DNA of 64,000 nucleotides from Lineus longissimus (Eukaryota > Nemertea > Pilidiophora > Heteronemertea > Lineidae). Under the pieces are notes generated by a model, which worked only from the letters and a program-made list of their open reading frames with translations, was not told the DNA's origin and ran no database searches. Positions 37,650 to 48,372 of this stretch are shown here, piece after piece. Both the position numbers and the translations under genes were made by a program. The stretch covers positions 6,760,001-6,824,000 of the forward strand of contig NC_088321.1 in assembly GCF_910592395.1 (NCBI RefSeq). The letters run 5' to 3'. Each line of letters begins with the position of its first letter. Position 1 is the first letter of the stretch.

Positions 37650-37867
37650 AGCATTTGCGTTTAAAATGTGTTGGCCTTATCGCAGGGATCCCAACATTCC
37701 GTGTCATAAGCCAGGATAGACGCTGTAGTTCCGTTTGCTGATGATTTCTTGATGATTTTATTAAAACAAACACATTTTAAATGCAAACGCTATTTTTCGT
37801 TGCGTTTCCATTTTCCGTTTGCGTTTGCATTGCGTTTGCATTTAAAATGTGTTTGTTATATACTACT
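37650..37867. repeat. Polinton right terminal inverted repeat
   Basis: Reverse complement of 2371-2584 with small indels; ends ...TATATACTACT at 37867, followed by the aacatc duplication (37868-37873). It contains the same internal 26-nt-arm hairpin as the left repeat. Confidence 0.92.
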
Positions 37868-37885
37868 AACATCTATGTTATATAA

Positions 37886-40511
37886 CTCTTTGACTGCCAA
37901 AGGACGTCGTTCGACGTTTTTGCTATAAATCACTTGACTGCCAAAGGACGTCGATCAACGTTTTTTTAGTTCAAGGTCTTATAGCAGATGGCGTGGCGAT
38001 TTGAGCTCATAGAATCAATGTATGACTCATGTGGCATCAAGCAGACGATCGAAAGTGTGCGTAAGCATTACGAGGCGACGTCATTGGCCAAAAATGGCGG
38101 GCAGGAGAGGGAAAACTTTCACTGTGGAAGAAGTCGCTGAGATTTGCGCTGATTCTGGTTCGGAAAGCGATCCTTTTGGCGATGATTCAGACACTGAATA
38201 TGATTGTGATGTTGAGGAAGGCCTTGATACAGGTGAGAGAGCTGTTGAGTCTGTTGATGGCGATTTTGGTGGCCCAGATGTTGACTCTGATAACGATAAT
38301 GGTAGAGACAATGACTATGTGCCTGTGTATCAAAGTGACAGTGAAAGTGGCGATGCTCTCGGCAGTAATAGGCCTGATTTAGATATAGATATACATAGTG
38401 ACGATGGTAGCACTGTTGATAATGAACCTTTACCAGGGCCTAGTACTACTACTAATGCAGCTAGGGGTCGTGGGGCTGTACGCCGTGGTGCTAGAATAAG
38501 GGCACGCCATGGCCATAGTCCAGCCCGCATGGACACTTCCGGGAGTGATGCAGGGAATGCCTCAGGTGATTCAGATAGTGATGGTGGGCCTCTAGCACCA
38601 GTTGCTACTCCTAGGGGACAGGGCAGGGGACGTAGACGAGGTAGAGGTCGACGAGGGAACCAAGGAAGGGGGAGAGGGGCCCAAGGTCAACAAAATCGAG
38701 GTAGAGGTCAACCAAATCATGCCCGGGGCCAACAGAATCGTGGAGGACCTGCAAGAGCCAGGAGAGGCAGAGGGAGACCACAAGTTCTTCCCCCTAATCC
38801 ATTTGGGCCTGCTGGACGTCAGCCAGTGGTGCAGCCCTGTGACGGGAACCCTGGGCCTAGAGGGCCTGCACGCAACCTAGGGAATAACCCACTCGATCAT
38901 TTCCGCCTGTTTTTTGATGACGATGTCTTGGAAGGTATCGTAAATGAAACAAACAGGTATGCAGATCAATACTTCACTGGTCTGAATGCTATTCCCTCCC
39001 CTCATTCACGAGTTCGAAAGTGGGATGCTATGACTATGGATGAGTTGAAAAAACTACTCGGGTTGCTCATGCTGACTGGTATCACGAAAAAGCCTGAGTT
39101 ATCTATGTTCTGGTCTACTGATGAAGTGCTCGCCACCCCATTCTTCAATAACACTATGTCTAGAAACAGGTTTCAGCTGTTGATGAAGTTCCTGCATTTC
39201 AACGATAATGCAGCGATGCCTGCTGACAACGCAGACAAGCTTTATAAAATAAGGCCTGTCCTGGACGCATTACTTCCTAAGTTTCGTGCTTATTACACTC
39301 CGAATGAGCACATATCCATAGACGAAGGTATGCTCCGTTGGAAAGGGAGGCTAGCATTCAGGGTTTATAACCCTATGAAACCAATCAAGTACGGTATAAA
39401 GAGTTACATCCTTGCAGACTCTCATACAGCGTACTGCTGGAACTTGCAGATCTATGATGGAACTCGAAACACACTTCGGGAGATAGTAATGGCTCTTTGT
39501 GGCAGACTACTGGGACACTTCTTCTCACTCTATATGGATAACTTTTATAATTCAGTTGCTCTGAGTGAAACATTACTTGATAGGAACACCTATGTTGTTG
39601 GTACACTGAGGAAAAACCGTGGAGAGCCACTGGAGATTCGTGAAGCTGGGACTCGTGGACACGCTCTTCAGAAAGGAGATACTATTGCCAGAGACAATGG
39701 ACGTTGCCTTATAATGGCTTGGCAGGACAATCGAACTGTGAGAGTTATAAGTACAAAGCATGACAATGCAATGAGAGAAATTCAGATCAGGGGAAGGGGT
39801 GGCGCTCGTACCAATGTGAACAAACCTGTGTGTGTCATAGATTATAATGAGAATATGAATGGGGTTGACCGCATTGACCAGATGCTTTCGTACTACCCCT
39901 CTGTGAGAAAAACAATCAAGTGGACCAAGAAACTTGTATTATATTTGTTAGAACTGTCCTTACACAATGCCCATGTCATTTACAATGACAATAACCCAAA
40001 TGACAAGTTGTCATTACTGGACTTTCAGCTATCAATAATCAAAGAATTATGCAAAACTGATGAGGAAATGCCGTCCAGCTCAGATGATGAGAACCCCCCT
40101 CCAGCACCCCAACCACCCCGTAGAGCACCCATTCATGACCCCCAAGGTAGGCTCATTGGTGGGTTTAAAGTCCACAAGAAGGCTATGTTCCCTGCTGGGG
40201 AGGGAAAGAAGCATAAGCAGAAGAAATGTAGAGTATGTCAAAAAAAGGGAAAAAGGCGCGATTCTCGCTACTTTTGTGTAAAGTGCAAAGTTACCCTTTG
40301 TCCAGATGAATGTTTCAATGTATACCACTCAGAAAGAAAGTATTATTGAATTGTTTCATGAAGAGGAAGCATAGACAAAGAAAATAAGACATGTTTCATT
40401 GGTATATCTTCTTTATTTCTATTTCATTTTTATTTCACAAAAATGGTCAAAATACAGCAATTCCTGGCAAACTAGGGGTATTTATCGAAAAAATATCTGG
40501 CAGTGAAAGAG
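37886..40511 (+). mobile_element. Complete piggyBac element
   Basis: Left end ctctttgactgcc at 37886 and right end ggcagtgaaagag at 40511 are inverted repeats. The right flank is TTAA (40512-40515), the left ATAA (37882-37885), consistent with a TTAA target that mutated by one base. A direct repeat of gactgccaaaggacgtcg occurs at about 37892 and 37934. It carries an intact transposase. It starts 12 bp after the Polinton target duplication, so the two elements inserted almost next to each other. Confidence 0.88.
38022..40349 (+). CDS. piggyBac transposase (775 aa, intact)
   Basis: Open from ATG 38022; an alternative start at 38094 begins MAGRRGKTF. Residues ~40-290 are low-complexity: an acidic Asp/Ser region, then an Arg-Gly/Gln-rich tract (GRGRRRGRGRRG). 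The DDE_Tnp_1_7 domain spans ~300-700, with HISIDEGMLRW (first Asp), SLYMDNFYNS (second) and IDYNENMNGVDRID (third) all present. The C-terminal Cys-rich domain (CRVCQKKG...YFCVKCKVTLCPDEC) is the zinc-binding end that recognises terminal repeats. It cuts and pastes at TTAA without footprint. All catalytic residues and both termini are present, so the copy may be functional or only recently silenced. Confidence 0.92.
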   Translation: MTHVASSRRSKVCVSITRRRHWPKMAGRRGKTFTVEEVAEICADSGSESDPFGDDSDTEYDCDVEEGLDTGERAVESVDGDFGGPDVDSDNDNGRDNDYVPVYQSDSESGDALGSNRPDLDIDIHSDDGSTVDNEPLPGPSTTTNAARGRGAVRRGARIRARHGHSPARMDTSGSDAGNASGDSDSDGGPLAPVATPRGQGRGRRRGRGRRGNQGRGRGAQGQQNRGRGQPNHARGQQNRGGPARARRGRGRPQVLPPNPFGPAGRQPVVQPCDGNPGPRGPARNLGNNPLDHFRLFFDDDVLEGIVNETNRYADQYFTGLNAIPSPHSRVRKWDAMTMDELKKLLGLLMLTGITKKPELSMFWSTDEVLATPFFNNTMSRNRFQLLMKFLHFNDNAAMPADNADKLYKIRPVLDALLPKFRAYYTPNEHISIDEGMLRWKGRLAFRVYNPMKPIKYGIKSYILADSHTAYCWNLQIYDGTRNTLREIVMALCGRLLGHFFSLYMDNFYNSVALSETLLDRNTYVVGTLRKNRGEPLEIREAGTRGHALQKGDTIARDNGRCLIMAWQDNRTVRVISTKHDNAMREIQIRGRGGARTNVNKPVCVIDYNENMNGVDRIDQMLSYYPSVRKTIKWTKKLVLYLLELSLHNAHVIYNDNNPNDKLSLLDFQLSIIKELCKTDEEMPSSSDDENPPPAPQPPRRAPIHDPQGRLIGGFKVHKKAMFPAGEGKKHKQKKCRVCQKKGKRRDSRYFCVKCKVTLCPDECFNVYHSERKYY

Positions 40512-40515
40512 TTAA

Positions 40516-40823
40516 ATAGCAAAGGTTGAGAATGAAAATGTTCTCGCCATCGTGAGTTAAAACTGTATGCAGTGCTAGAGAATGGAATCGTTCCGGAAAA
40601 ATGTAGAGCGGGTTACTACTGTAAAGTTGGCACAAACTGCTTTTTCCATTTTTTACTAATCATGGGAAGGTGTTTCCAGCCGTGCAGTCTAAAATATCGC
40701 GATCGGCGTGCTCATCCGGTCGGTCTAAAATTGAAGCAGCAGCACATCGTTAAGTTCAGCAGTTATACTGCCAGGTGTTGTTTAATTAAGAGCAAGAAGC
40801 TCAAGGGGAAAAGCCCCAACGTA
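40516..40823. other. Short non-coding gap
   Basis: About 300 bases between piggyBac and the fold-back element, with no gene or repeat recognised. Confidence 0.4.
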
Positions 40824-42004
40824 TGGCAAGCCGTTTGCTTCAAAAAGTCGAAATGATTTTTTTCTAGTCGAAATGATTTTTTTCTAGTCAAGATATTTTT
40901 TTTCAAGTCAAGAAAAAAAATTTGAAATTAAATTTTTTTTTCAAGTCGAGATATTTATTTTTCTTCTCATTTAACTTATTGAAGTTGAATCAATTAATAA
41001 AAATTTCACTGCGAGAAAAAAATGATTATAAAAATAAAAATAGTGTTTGTAAAATATAATAATGATACATAATAAATACCGAAATAGTGTCGAAAGTAAA
41101 AATTTCATACTCGAGTAAAAATTTCATACTCGAGAAAATAATCAGTCGAGCGCTACAAAAATAAAGTCGAATATTATGACGTCATCAGTTTTTGTGTACA
41201 TTGCGCGCGCCGCCTAGCAGGCCCGTGTGTCGTGTTATTCTGCAAACCCTCTATCGCGTGCAATACCTGATCGTTAGTGCTGTGCATATGCACCAAGACC
41301 TCCGCAAAATCTTCTGCCAAAACGGAACCGGCACTGAAGTGATCGCATGCACGTATATACAGCGCACTCAGAATTCCTAGAATGTCATCTAGTAGCCTGG
41401 AACAGTTCTCTAGTTTGTTTTGATCTAATGATTGTCTGGCCCTTTCAGATCGCCGGATCATAGCGGGACACTGACGCAGACACTCGGCAATGTCAACAAT
41501 ATCGCCTCCCGCCATCTTGCATACTGTATAGACTGGTCCCCTGCTATGTATATATGTGGGCATTAAAATGCGAAGTCAGCAAGAGAACGGCTGGGGACGA
41601 GTCTACATACTGTACACGAAAAGTGATGACGTCATGATGTTCGACTTATTTTTTCTGTCTCGAATGTGTTTTTTTTTTGTTGAATAGGAAATTTGTCATT
41701 TACAATAAATTTTTATCGACTTGAAAAAAAATTTAAAAGAATTAGAAAAATAATCAACTGATAAGTTGTATATAAAATAATTAATGAAAATTTTTTTTTT
41801 ACTTAAAAAAAATATGTATATATATTTAAAAAGTCGACTTAAAAAGAAAAACTTGTAGAATTGAAAAAAAATGTGTAAACTTGAAAATACTAATCTCAAC
41901 TTTTTGAAGAAATTTCTTGACTTGAAATATTTTTTCTTGACTTGAAAAAAAAAATCTCGACTTGAAAAAAATCATCTCGACTTTTTGAAGCAAACGGCTT
42001 GCTA
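40824..42004. mobile_element. Fold-back element with long AT-rich arms (TA target)
   Basis: Ends tggcaagccgtttgcttc (40824) and its complement ...gcaaacggcttgcta (42004), flanked by TA (40822-40823, 42005-42006). Arms of ~360 bp are imperfectly inverted, filled with aagtcg/aagtcaag plus T-runs, and end in matching gacgtcat blocks at about 41176-41184 and 41628-41636. The ~430-bp centre is not repeated and contains a 129-codon minus-strand ORF. TA flanks fit a Tc1/mariner-driven MITE or fold-back element with captured sequence. Confidence 0.7.
41174..41563 (-). CDS. ORF of unknown function in the fold-back centre (129 aa)
   Basis: Minus-strand ORF from ATG 41563 (or 41515, MAGGDIVDI). The product is helical with regularly spaced Leu/Ile (CSRLLDDILGILSALYIRACDH, LVHMHSTNDQVLHAIEGL), unlike the AT-rich arms in composition. 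No family recognised. Its GC-rich coding character between AT-rich inverted arms suggests a captured gene or gene fragment. Whether it is transcribed cannot be told. Confidence 0.4.
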   Translation of the reverse strand: MPTYIHSRGPVYTVCKMAGGDIVDIAECLRQCPAMIRRSERARQSLDQNKLENCSRLLDDILGILSALYIRACDHFSAGSVLAEDFAEVLVHMHSTNDQVLHAIEGLQNNTTHGPARRRAQCTQKLMTS

Positions 42005-42006
42005 TA

Positions 42007-42886
42007 CCAACGTGTACATGAATGTACGTCAATAAGGATCTACCGATAAGGTGGTACAAAATTGGTGAAAACTCGCAAAACGGGAACTCTAGCTTGGTTA
42101 CTGATTACCTGCTTGTATTGGCAGCTTCCCAGGATCTCACTAAGCCCTCTGGAGGGTGAGAGTTGGTGTGTTCATTGTGGGTTTAAAATATGTACACGTG
42201 GAGGTCCTTCAGGATCGAGGTATACATTTTATAGTCTGCTGTTACTGATCCCGAGAGATTCATCTTTTTACGACTTTGCTACTCTACTGATATTTTTATG
42301 TTTTATGAAATAAGACTTGATTTGGCACTTGTTGGTATTTGTTTATCAATCTCAACTGAACTGGTGTTACTGATTGTACCAATTTATATATCGGAAGATA
42401 TATTTATTGTGACTCAATGCACTGGGGTTGCATTTAGATGATATGGCCAAGGCCATTGTGCTCAACTCCCTCACAGGCGGTCAATTAGATACTGTAAATT
42501 CAAGAAAATAACACCACTTCATTAACAGCCGGTGTCGCCGCCCCTGACTCATAGGGTGGCGAACAGAGCTGTTGAGAACGCCGATCATTGGCTGGGATTC
42601 CAGAGAGGGTTGTCCAGGCCTCATATCCAATATGCTTCAGTTTCGGCTGTCTATGGTCCCTTCATTAAATACCAATTCATTACGTATGCACTGGCCAAGT
42701 TGAAGGCATTCCAATACGACTGGCTGGTTCTCTGAAAGGTGGGGAATAATGAAGTTGTTTAACCGATTGTCCGAACGGTACAACTGAGAGCAGTGATCCG
42801 AGTCACCGACTGTGATCATTTTGAAACTGATCGGTTTGATGAGCGATAGGCCTACAGACTGATTTCGTTAAAATGAAAGAGCGTTA
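42007..42886. other. Non-coding stretch with a dispersed repeat
   Basis: No gene. A segment near 42490-42520 (reverse strand gaagtggtgttattttc) recurs near 50243-50265 in the opposite orientation, and cggctgtctatggtccctt (42645-42663) recurs reverse-complemented at about 45300, so older dispersed repeats flank the Tigger copy. Confidence 0.4.
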
Positions 42887-42941
42887 TACAGGGTAGTTCA
42901 AAAGATCATCCCAGATTTTTTACCACCAAGTAAAATACTAT

Positions 42942-44296
42942 TTATTCTATTTCTATTTCATCCCCCTGGATGTTTAAGAATTCGAGTCCTGCTTCGTCCT
43001 CCTCATCGTCCAGCTCTTGAATTGGTCCTGCGTCTACCGCTGCTGCTCTGAAAGCCGTTTCAAATCCGTTTTCTACCACTTGTACAGGTACAGATTCCCA
43101 GGCTTGACTGATGATGTTGACCACGTTACGTAACCCAATGCGTTCACAGCGTCCTGCATCGTCCGTGTTTTCTTGTTTCCAGGCCTTCCACTTCTTTTTC
43201 ATGTTGCTTTTGAACGACTTTATAAAAGTCAGATCGAGGGGTTAGGCCAAGGATGTGCAGCCGGCTGGAATAAAATCGAGTATCCCTCCCAGTTCCGTAA
43301 TTCGCTGGCCGAATTCCTCTGTGCGGTGCACACGATATCTATCTACTATTCGAAGGAATCACTCATCGTTCTCTGGGGTGACGTATGGCTCCAATACTTG
43401 GTCTGACCAATGACGGGCTGTCTCCCGTCTCATCCAACCGGTAGCAGAGGACGTCACAATGAGATTTGCTGGCAAGTCGTCATCCTCCTGCAGGTGATCG
43501 AGCTGTCGTACGAACCCTCTTCTTGGAAAGGTGACGTGTGCCGGTGCCTCCCATCCCGTCGCACTGATGGTTAGACTAACGGTGCAGCCCAGTTTTGTGT
43601 TTGATCTCGATGTACGTACATCCACTGACTTGGCTCCCTTGTCATTGACAGTATACATTGGTCGATACTCAAATAGTGCGAACGTCTGGTCCATGTTTAG
43701 CAGCAACCTCATGGCAATCTCCAAATGCTGGATAGTTTGCATCACATTGTTGCGAAATACCTGGACCTGATGGGCGGCATCAGCTGGGAGAGTGGTGGTG
43801 TTTTTATTCGCCTTTCGGAGGGCTATCTTCTTTCTTGTCATGAATCCCTCTACCGAGCCAGCGGATGCGTTGAATTGGTGGAGTGTCGGTCTGGCCTGGA
43901 TAACGTCTTGTCTCAGCTCGTGTGGTATAACGCATTCCACCAGTCTTCAAAAATGGTCAGGGCTCGTTCTTGAATGTCTTGGACTGCGACTGGTAGCCTC
44001 ATCTCCCGTTGCTGCTGTAACCATTGATACAAGTCGTCCTCTACCTCGGGCCAAAGACCAACTTGTCGCTCTTTAGAGGTTCTGTCGTCGCCGCGACCTT
44101 CACCTGCCTTTCGCTCCAGGTCTTGAAGGTCCCACTTCTTCAGGGTCGACACTGGGATCTTGTAGTGATGCGCAAACTCGCTCATCCTGTCGACTGTGCC
44201 ATTGAGGAGAGCTGCCTCTAGATCCCGCAGATAAGCAATTTTCTCACGAACCGAGTAGCTCCTTCGCCGTTTTCGTAGGGGTTCTTGCTGATCCAT
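42942..44296 (-). pseudogene. Tigger/pogo transposase, copy 1, broken
   Basis: Start ATG 44296 (MDQQEPLRKRRRSYSVREK). The first segment has a CENP-B/Psq-like HTH (AEFAHHYKIPVSTLKKW-like). The second (43359-43940, another frame) contains NMDQTFALFEYRPMYTVNDKGAKS with the first catalytic Asp, and FPRRGFV. Between 43359 and 43202 the second-Asp region and the PAGCTS block are interrupted by stops. The last segment (42942-43202) has the KKWKAWK C-terminal pattern and an acidic tail. At least two frame changes or stops; not functional. Confidence 0.82.
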
Positions 44297-44565
44297 ATTT
44301 GACGGACAAACTGAGATGGAAATGGCCATCGACCTCATTTTTATAGGCCTAGGATGGCCACGAAGACTCGACCAGAGAGAAATTGACAACTTCATGACAA
44401 AGTGCCGTGTCGTCATTTTATATCGCATGCCACAAAAGTTGTGAATCACACTTCAGTGTGTTAATTTCACCAATCAGCTCAAACCAATATCCGCAGATAA
44501 TGCACCGAATATTCATATACAGGGACGGCCGAAAAATTCCGTCGTACAAACCACATAAACTTCCA

Positions 44566-45044
44566 GGGCCGATTTCATCAAAGTAGACTTAGACGCGTGT
44601 GACTTCACTTTAAATGCACTTCCACCGTGCATTCTGCGTGAACTTCACCGGTTGCCAGTCGCGAGACGGATAGAATTTAAAATCCTCCTACTGACTTTCA
44701 AATGTTTGCATGGTCTTGCGCCAGGATACCTTGTGGAGCTCCTCACTAGGTGTGTGTCATCCAGATCTCTGCGTTCATCAGGGGAGTTGTTGCTGAGAGA
44801 AAGGGGCCTTTCAGTGTGCTGCACCACGAGTGTGGAACAACTTACCACAAAAACTTCGCGCCATCGATAGTGTCCCTGCCTTCAAGAGCACGAAAATGTT
44901 GTGAAATGTACCGTACCGAATTGGAGCTACGGTGTCTCTGATCACTGGCAGTGGATATAGGCACCCTAAATCTAAAATGATTGATTGATTGATATACAAA
45001 GTTACACGCGTCTAAGTCTTAAACACCATTTGTGAAATCGGCCC
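44566..45044 (+). mobile_element. Inverted-repeat insert containing a CR1/L2-like LINE 3' fragment
   Basis: gggccgatttca...gacttagacgcgtgt at 44566-44605 is imperfectly complemented at 45001-45044. Inside, plus-strand codons 44652-44870 read LPVARRIEFKILLLTFKCLHGLAPGY, the post-RT region of CR1/jockey-like LINEs. The sequence then ends in a tgattgattgattga tail (about 44978-44992), the microsatellite tail of L2/CR1 LINEs. So it is a 5'-truncated LINE or a composite that a TIR element carried. Confidence 0.6.
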
Positions 45045-45097
45045 ACAGTGTTTTTGTCGAATGATAGCAAGATGCTTTTTTTCTGGTACACCCTGTA

Positions 45098-45507
45098 TAA
45101 ACCATGCCATTTTACGGCGGTAATTCTTGAATGGTTCACAATGAAATTGACAATGTGGGGCTGTGTGAACTCAGGCCTTCATCGTGAGTACCAGTGCAAA
45201 CAGATTGCAACACAGCCTATTGGTCAATTTTATTGAATAGAATCTTTCTTTGTGTAGTTATTCCTGGAGGCAAGGCATAAATTCTACCATGAATATCCGG
45301 AAGGGACCATAGACAGCCGAAAGTAAAGTACTTCAGTTTCGAGTCCAATCCTTAATGTTTGGGTTGTTGAAACCGATTCGCAGGTCTCCTATGAATGGGA
45401 TAATGTGATCAGGGCCTTCGGCCATTGTACTGAGTGTCCCAGAACATTTTCAACTAATCGTCATTGGTAGTGTAAAGGGTGTCCCAGTACTAATGGCTGA
45501 TAGTGTA
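45098..45507. other. Non-coding gap between Tigger copies
   Basis: No gene. It includes the complement of the cggctgtctatggtccctt repeat (near 45300) and an extra tgtaaagggtgtccc sequence (about 45471), a diverged Tigger end. Confidence 0.4.
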
Positions 45508-45634
45508 CAGGGTGTCCATGAAAAAAGTCCAACTGACATATTGGCGTCTGCTGGTTTTAGGGACTGACCTGCCCTTTTAAAGTGAGGCACTGCTCAGGGA
45601 GGTAATGGAGCATGCCTTCGGGTCTTATCTTCCC

Positions 45635-46440
45635 TTAATTTAATTTAATTTAATATAAGTTTATTGAGCACCAATATACAAGAGTACAGAACATAAACAA
45701 TAAAAATACAAACAAACGAAGGAACAAAATGGTGGCACTCAATAGGGACACCCAGAGGGATCATAGACCCATAATAGGGGTCCCCTAAAAATTAATACAT
45801 ATAATGATAAAAAGCAATCAATATTGGACTAAAAAATATTTAAAAAAATAAATAACAGGCACATAGAGATTTAAAATCTACAGTTAGCACATCTGCAACG
45901 CCCAACCCATGTGCACGCATTGTCCGGGTCAAAGCGCCTCGTCAACAGCTCATTGTAGTAAACACCGACAGAGCGCCTGAACACATTAAGACTCGCCGCA
46001 CAACGCGCGCGCATGGGCAGGGCGTTCCAGCTGTAAGTGACACGATTAAAAAAAAAACGGCAAAAAGTTTCCGTCCTAAATGAACTGCGGCTGCGAATAA
46101 AAAGAGGGTCCCCTCTCCTTTCTCTAAAAAGTAAATAATTGGTTGTGTCAAAATCAACCATACCGGTAAAGCATTTGAATAAAAATGACAAATCTGACAT
46201 TTCCCGCCTGTGTGAGAGTGGCGCTATGTTGAGGGCTAAAAGCCTGTCCTTATAGCTCAGTTGGTCGCCGAGCATGTGCCTAGTTGCCCGGCGTTGAACA
46301 CGCTCAATTTTAGTCAAGTTGTCTTTTGTGAGGGGATCCCAGGACACAGTATTATATTCGAGTTTAGACCTGACTAGAGGCTCGAAAAGAGGACGCATCA
46401 ACCTATGATTATTTCTCTTATCGAAGACCCGCCGCACCGT
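45635..46440 (-). mobile_element. 5'-truncated CR1/jockey-like LINE fragment
   Basis: Minus-strand ORF 46437-45871 reads RPLFEPLVRSKLEYNTVSWDP, IERVQRRATRHML, SHRREMSDLSFLFKCF and YSWNALP, the conserved end of the LINE reverse transcriptase ORF. It ends CRCANCRF, followed by an A/T-rich 3' UTR and a ttaaattaaattaa tail at about 45635. The first codon lies at the truncation point. The 188-codon stretch is open, so the insertion is not very old. Confidence 0.8.
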
Positions 46441-46841
46441 AGCCCAAGTCTGGTTCCCTTACCAGCTTCGGGCTTTCAAAGATACTTTGCAGTGCGAAAT
46501 TGGTAAGAATGAGAAGTTGTCCGTCACATATCTGGAGACAAAACCGAACATCCCTCTGAATGTACAGTCTTGTCCGAAGTGATCAGTGAAGGAATAAAAA
46601 AGAACGATGCCAATCCCGATTCAATTTTTTTTCAAAGCTAAAGATACACATTATTAGATTGTCCAGCGTTCAGAATCGTACCCACAATCATTCACAACAC
46701 CCACAGTCAATTCAAGTCCATCACAATGTCCTCCTCAACTACATTCACGAACTCTGGTCCATCCACGGCAGTCTCCTCTTCTTCTTCCAAGATAGAATGC
46801 GGTCAAGCTTCGATTGGCCTTGGTCGAAACGATGCTTCATA

Positions 46842-48035
46842 TCAGTTGACGATAACGTCCTCATCAACACCATCCCAGGCATCTCTGATGATGTTGGTCA
46901 CGTCTCTCAGGCCGATGTGAGGGCAGTCTCTTCGTTCGTCCGTGTGGTCCTTCTTCCACGATTTCCATTGTCGCCTTACGTGACATTTGAAGGACTTCAT
47001 GACTGCAACGTCTAACGGTTGTACGAGGGATGTGCAACCAGCAGGTACGTAATCCAGGCTGCCTCTCATGTCGCGGACTCTCGTCTGGAAGTTCTCTGTC
47101 CGGTTGACCCGATAATGATCGACGATTAACAGGAACTGGTCGGTCTTGTTGTCAATGATATAGGGTGATATGACTTCATCTAACCAGTGGTAAGCCGTTT
47201 CCTCCCTCATCCAACCAGTTTCCGATTGGGTAATCTTTACATCTGCTGGTGGGTTGTCTTGGAGGGCTGCAAACACCCGGACGAAACCTCTTCTGGGGAA
47301 GGTGATGTGCGCTGGCAACTTTGCTCAAGAGGCTGCGAAGCAGAGGGTGACGGTGTATCCCAGCTTGGTATTGGACCTGGATGATCGGACGTCTATGGCC
47401 TTCTCCCCCGTGGTGTTGGCCGTGTACATGGTTCTCATGTCAAACAGGACAAAGCTTTGGTCCATGTTAAAGAAGAACCGCACTGTATATCAAGACGATC
47501 GATGGTCCCAGTAGCCGCATCTCGGAAGGTCTGGATCCTTGCAGCAGCATCAGAGGGGACGGTCGTTGTATTCTTGGTCACCTTCCGTAGGGACACGTGG
47601 CGTCTCTTCATCAAGCACTCCACCCAGCCTATGGATGCGTTGAAATTCCATAACTGAGGGCGACAATGCTGAATCCCTTCTCTGACATCTTGTGCTAACT
47701 CATTCCACCAGCTTTGCCACACTACCAACGCCTTATCTTGAATGTCGAGAACGGAGACTGCGAGACGACGTTCTCTCATCTGCTGCAGCCATTGGTAAAG
47801 CTAGTCCTCAACCTGTGGCCAGAACGGATCACGGGGCTCCATCACCGTCTTCTTCCGGCCATGCCCTTGTTCTTGCTTCTGCTCGAGGTCCTCGAGATTC
47901 CACCTACGTCTCCCTGGGGATGTTACTGCGCACCGTACCGTTCACCAGTGCCTCCTTCTGGTCTCTCAGGTAGGCAAGTGTTTCTGTCACGGTGTAGCGC
48001 CGGCGTCGTTTTCTCAGCAGCTCTACAGCATCCAT
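46842..48035 (-). pseudogene. Tigger/pogo transposase, copy 2, broken
   Basis: Minus strand, start ATG 48035 followed by a basic HTH-type N-terminus. Segment 47779-47435 holds the second HTH part (WWNELAQDVREGI...). The first-Asp region around 47460 is frame-shifted. Segment 47318-46842 has FPRRGFV, FLLIVDHYRVNRTENF (second catalytic Asp) and VPAGCTSLVQPLDVAVMKSFK, the signature of pogo/Tigger. The reading is split by several indels. Clearly homologous to copy 1 but not recent. Confidence 0.82.
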
Positions 48036-48372
48036 TGTCGAACAGGTTGTCTGTAATGTGGGTACCCTCAGTGGGGCTTCATTAATAGGCCTAAAGGCCT
48101 GGTTATGCTGCCGACGAATGTGACCACGCGACTTTCCGCGCGACTATCCGCGCGACTATCCGCGCGAATCGCCGCTCATACATAACCCGGTTATTGATGC
48201 GGCATGTCGTAATTCGCGACCTTGTCGAGCTGGACGTTTGTATAGGCCTACATGTACCTTCTTTTTAGACATAATTTGGTTTATTCATCAAAAAAGTTTA
48301 CATAAGAATTAGTACAGTCACAGGGCTGAAGCATAGCATTATTCCAATACTTCCACTACCTAACCAAGCAAT

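Larger units (their letters stand above)
2371..37867. mobile_element. Complete Polinton/Maverick element with nested insertions
   Basis: The element is bounded by terminal inverted repeats (2371-2584 and 37650-37867), begins AGTAGT and ends ACTACT, and is flanked by aacatc on both sides. It encodes the diagnostic set: protein-primed DNA polymerase B, retroviral-type integrase, packaging ATPase, adenain-like protease and capsid proteins. Total span is 35,497 bp. Removing the Pao/BEL element with its duplication (8,750 bp), the Harbinger with its duplication (2,855 bp) and the candidate solo LTR (858 bp) leaves about 23.0 kb, at or above the upper end of usual Polinton size. All recognised Polinton genes are on the plus strand. 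Several are broken, so the copy is probably non-autonomous, though some breaks could be assembly indels. Confidence 0.93.
42889..45095 (-). mobile_element. pogo/Tigger-type element, copy 1 (decayed)
   Basis: Ends cagggtagttcaaaag (42889) and ...tggtacaccctg (45095) are short inverted repeats flanked by TA on both sides, as for pogo/Tigger. It contains a broken minus-strand transposase with HTH and DDE parts, and a LINE-derived inverted-repeat insert at 44566-45044. Confidence 0.75.
45508..48035 (-). mobile_element. pogo/Tigger-type element, copy 2 (decayed, 5' end unclear)
   Basis: A TA-flanked cagggtgtccatgaaaaa at 45508 is a Tigger-type end. The transposase lies on the minus strand at 46842-48035. 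The other terminus is not found, probably removed by the adjoining Harbinger-like element. A LINE 3' fragment is nested at 45635-46440. Confidence 0.55.

Noticed and set aside
43173-44221. Plus-strand ORFs opposite Tigger copy 1
   Set aside because: Shadows of the minus-strand transposase.
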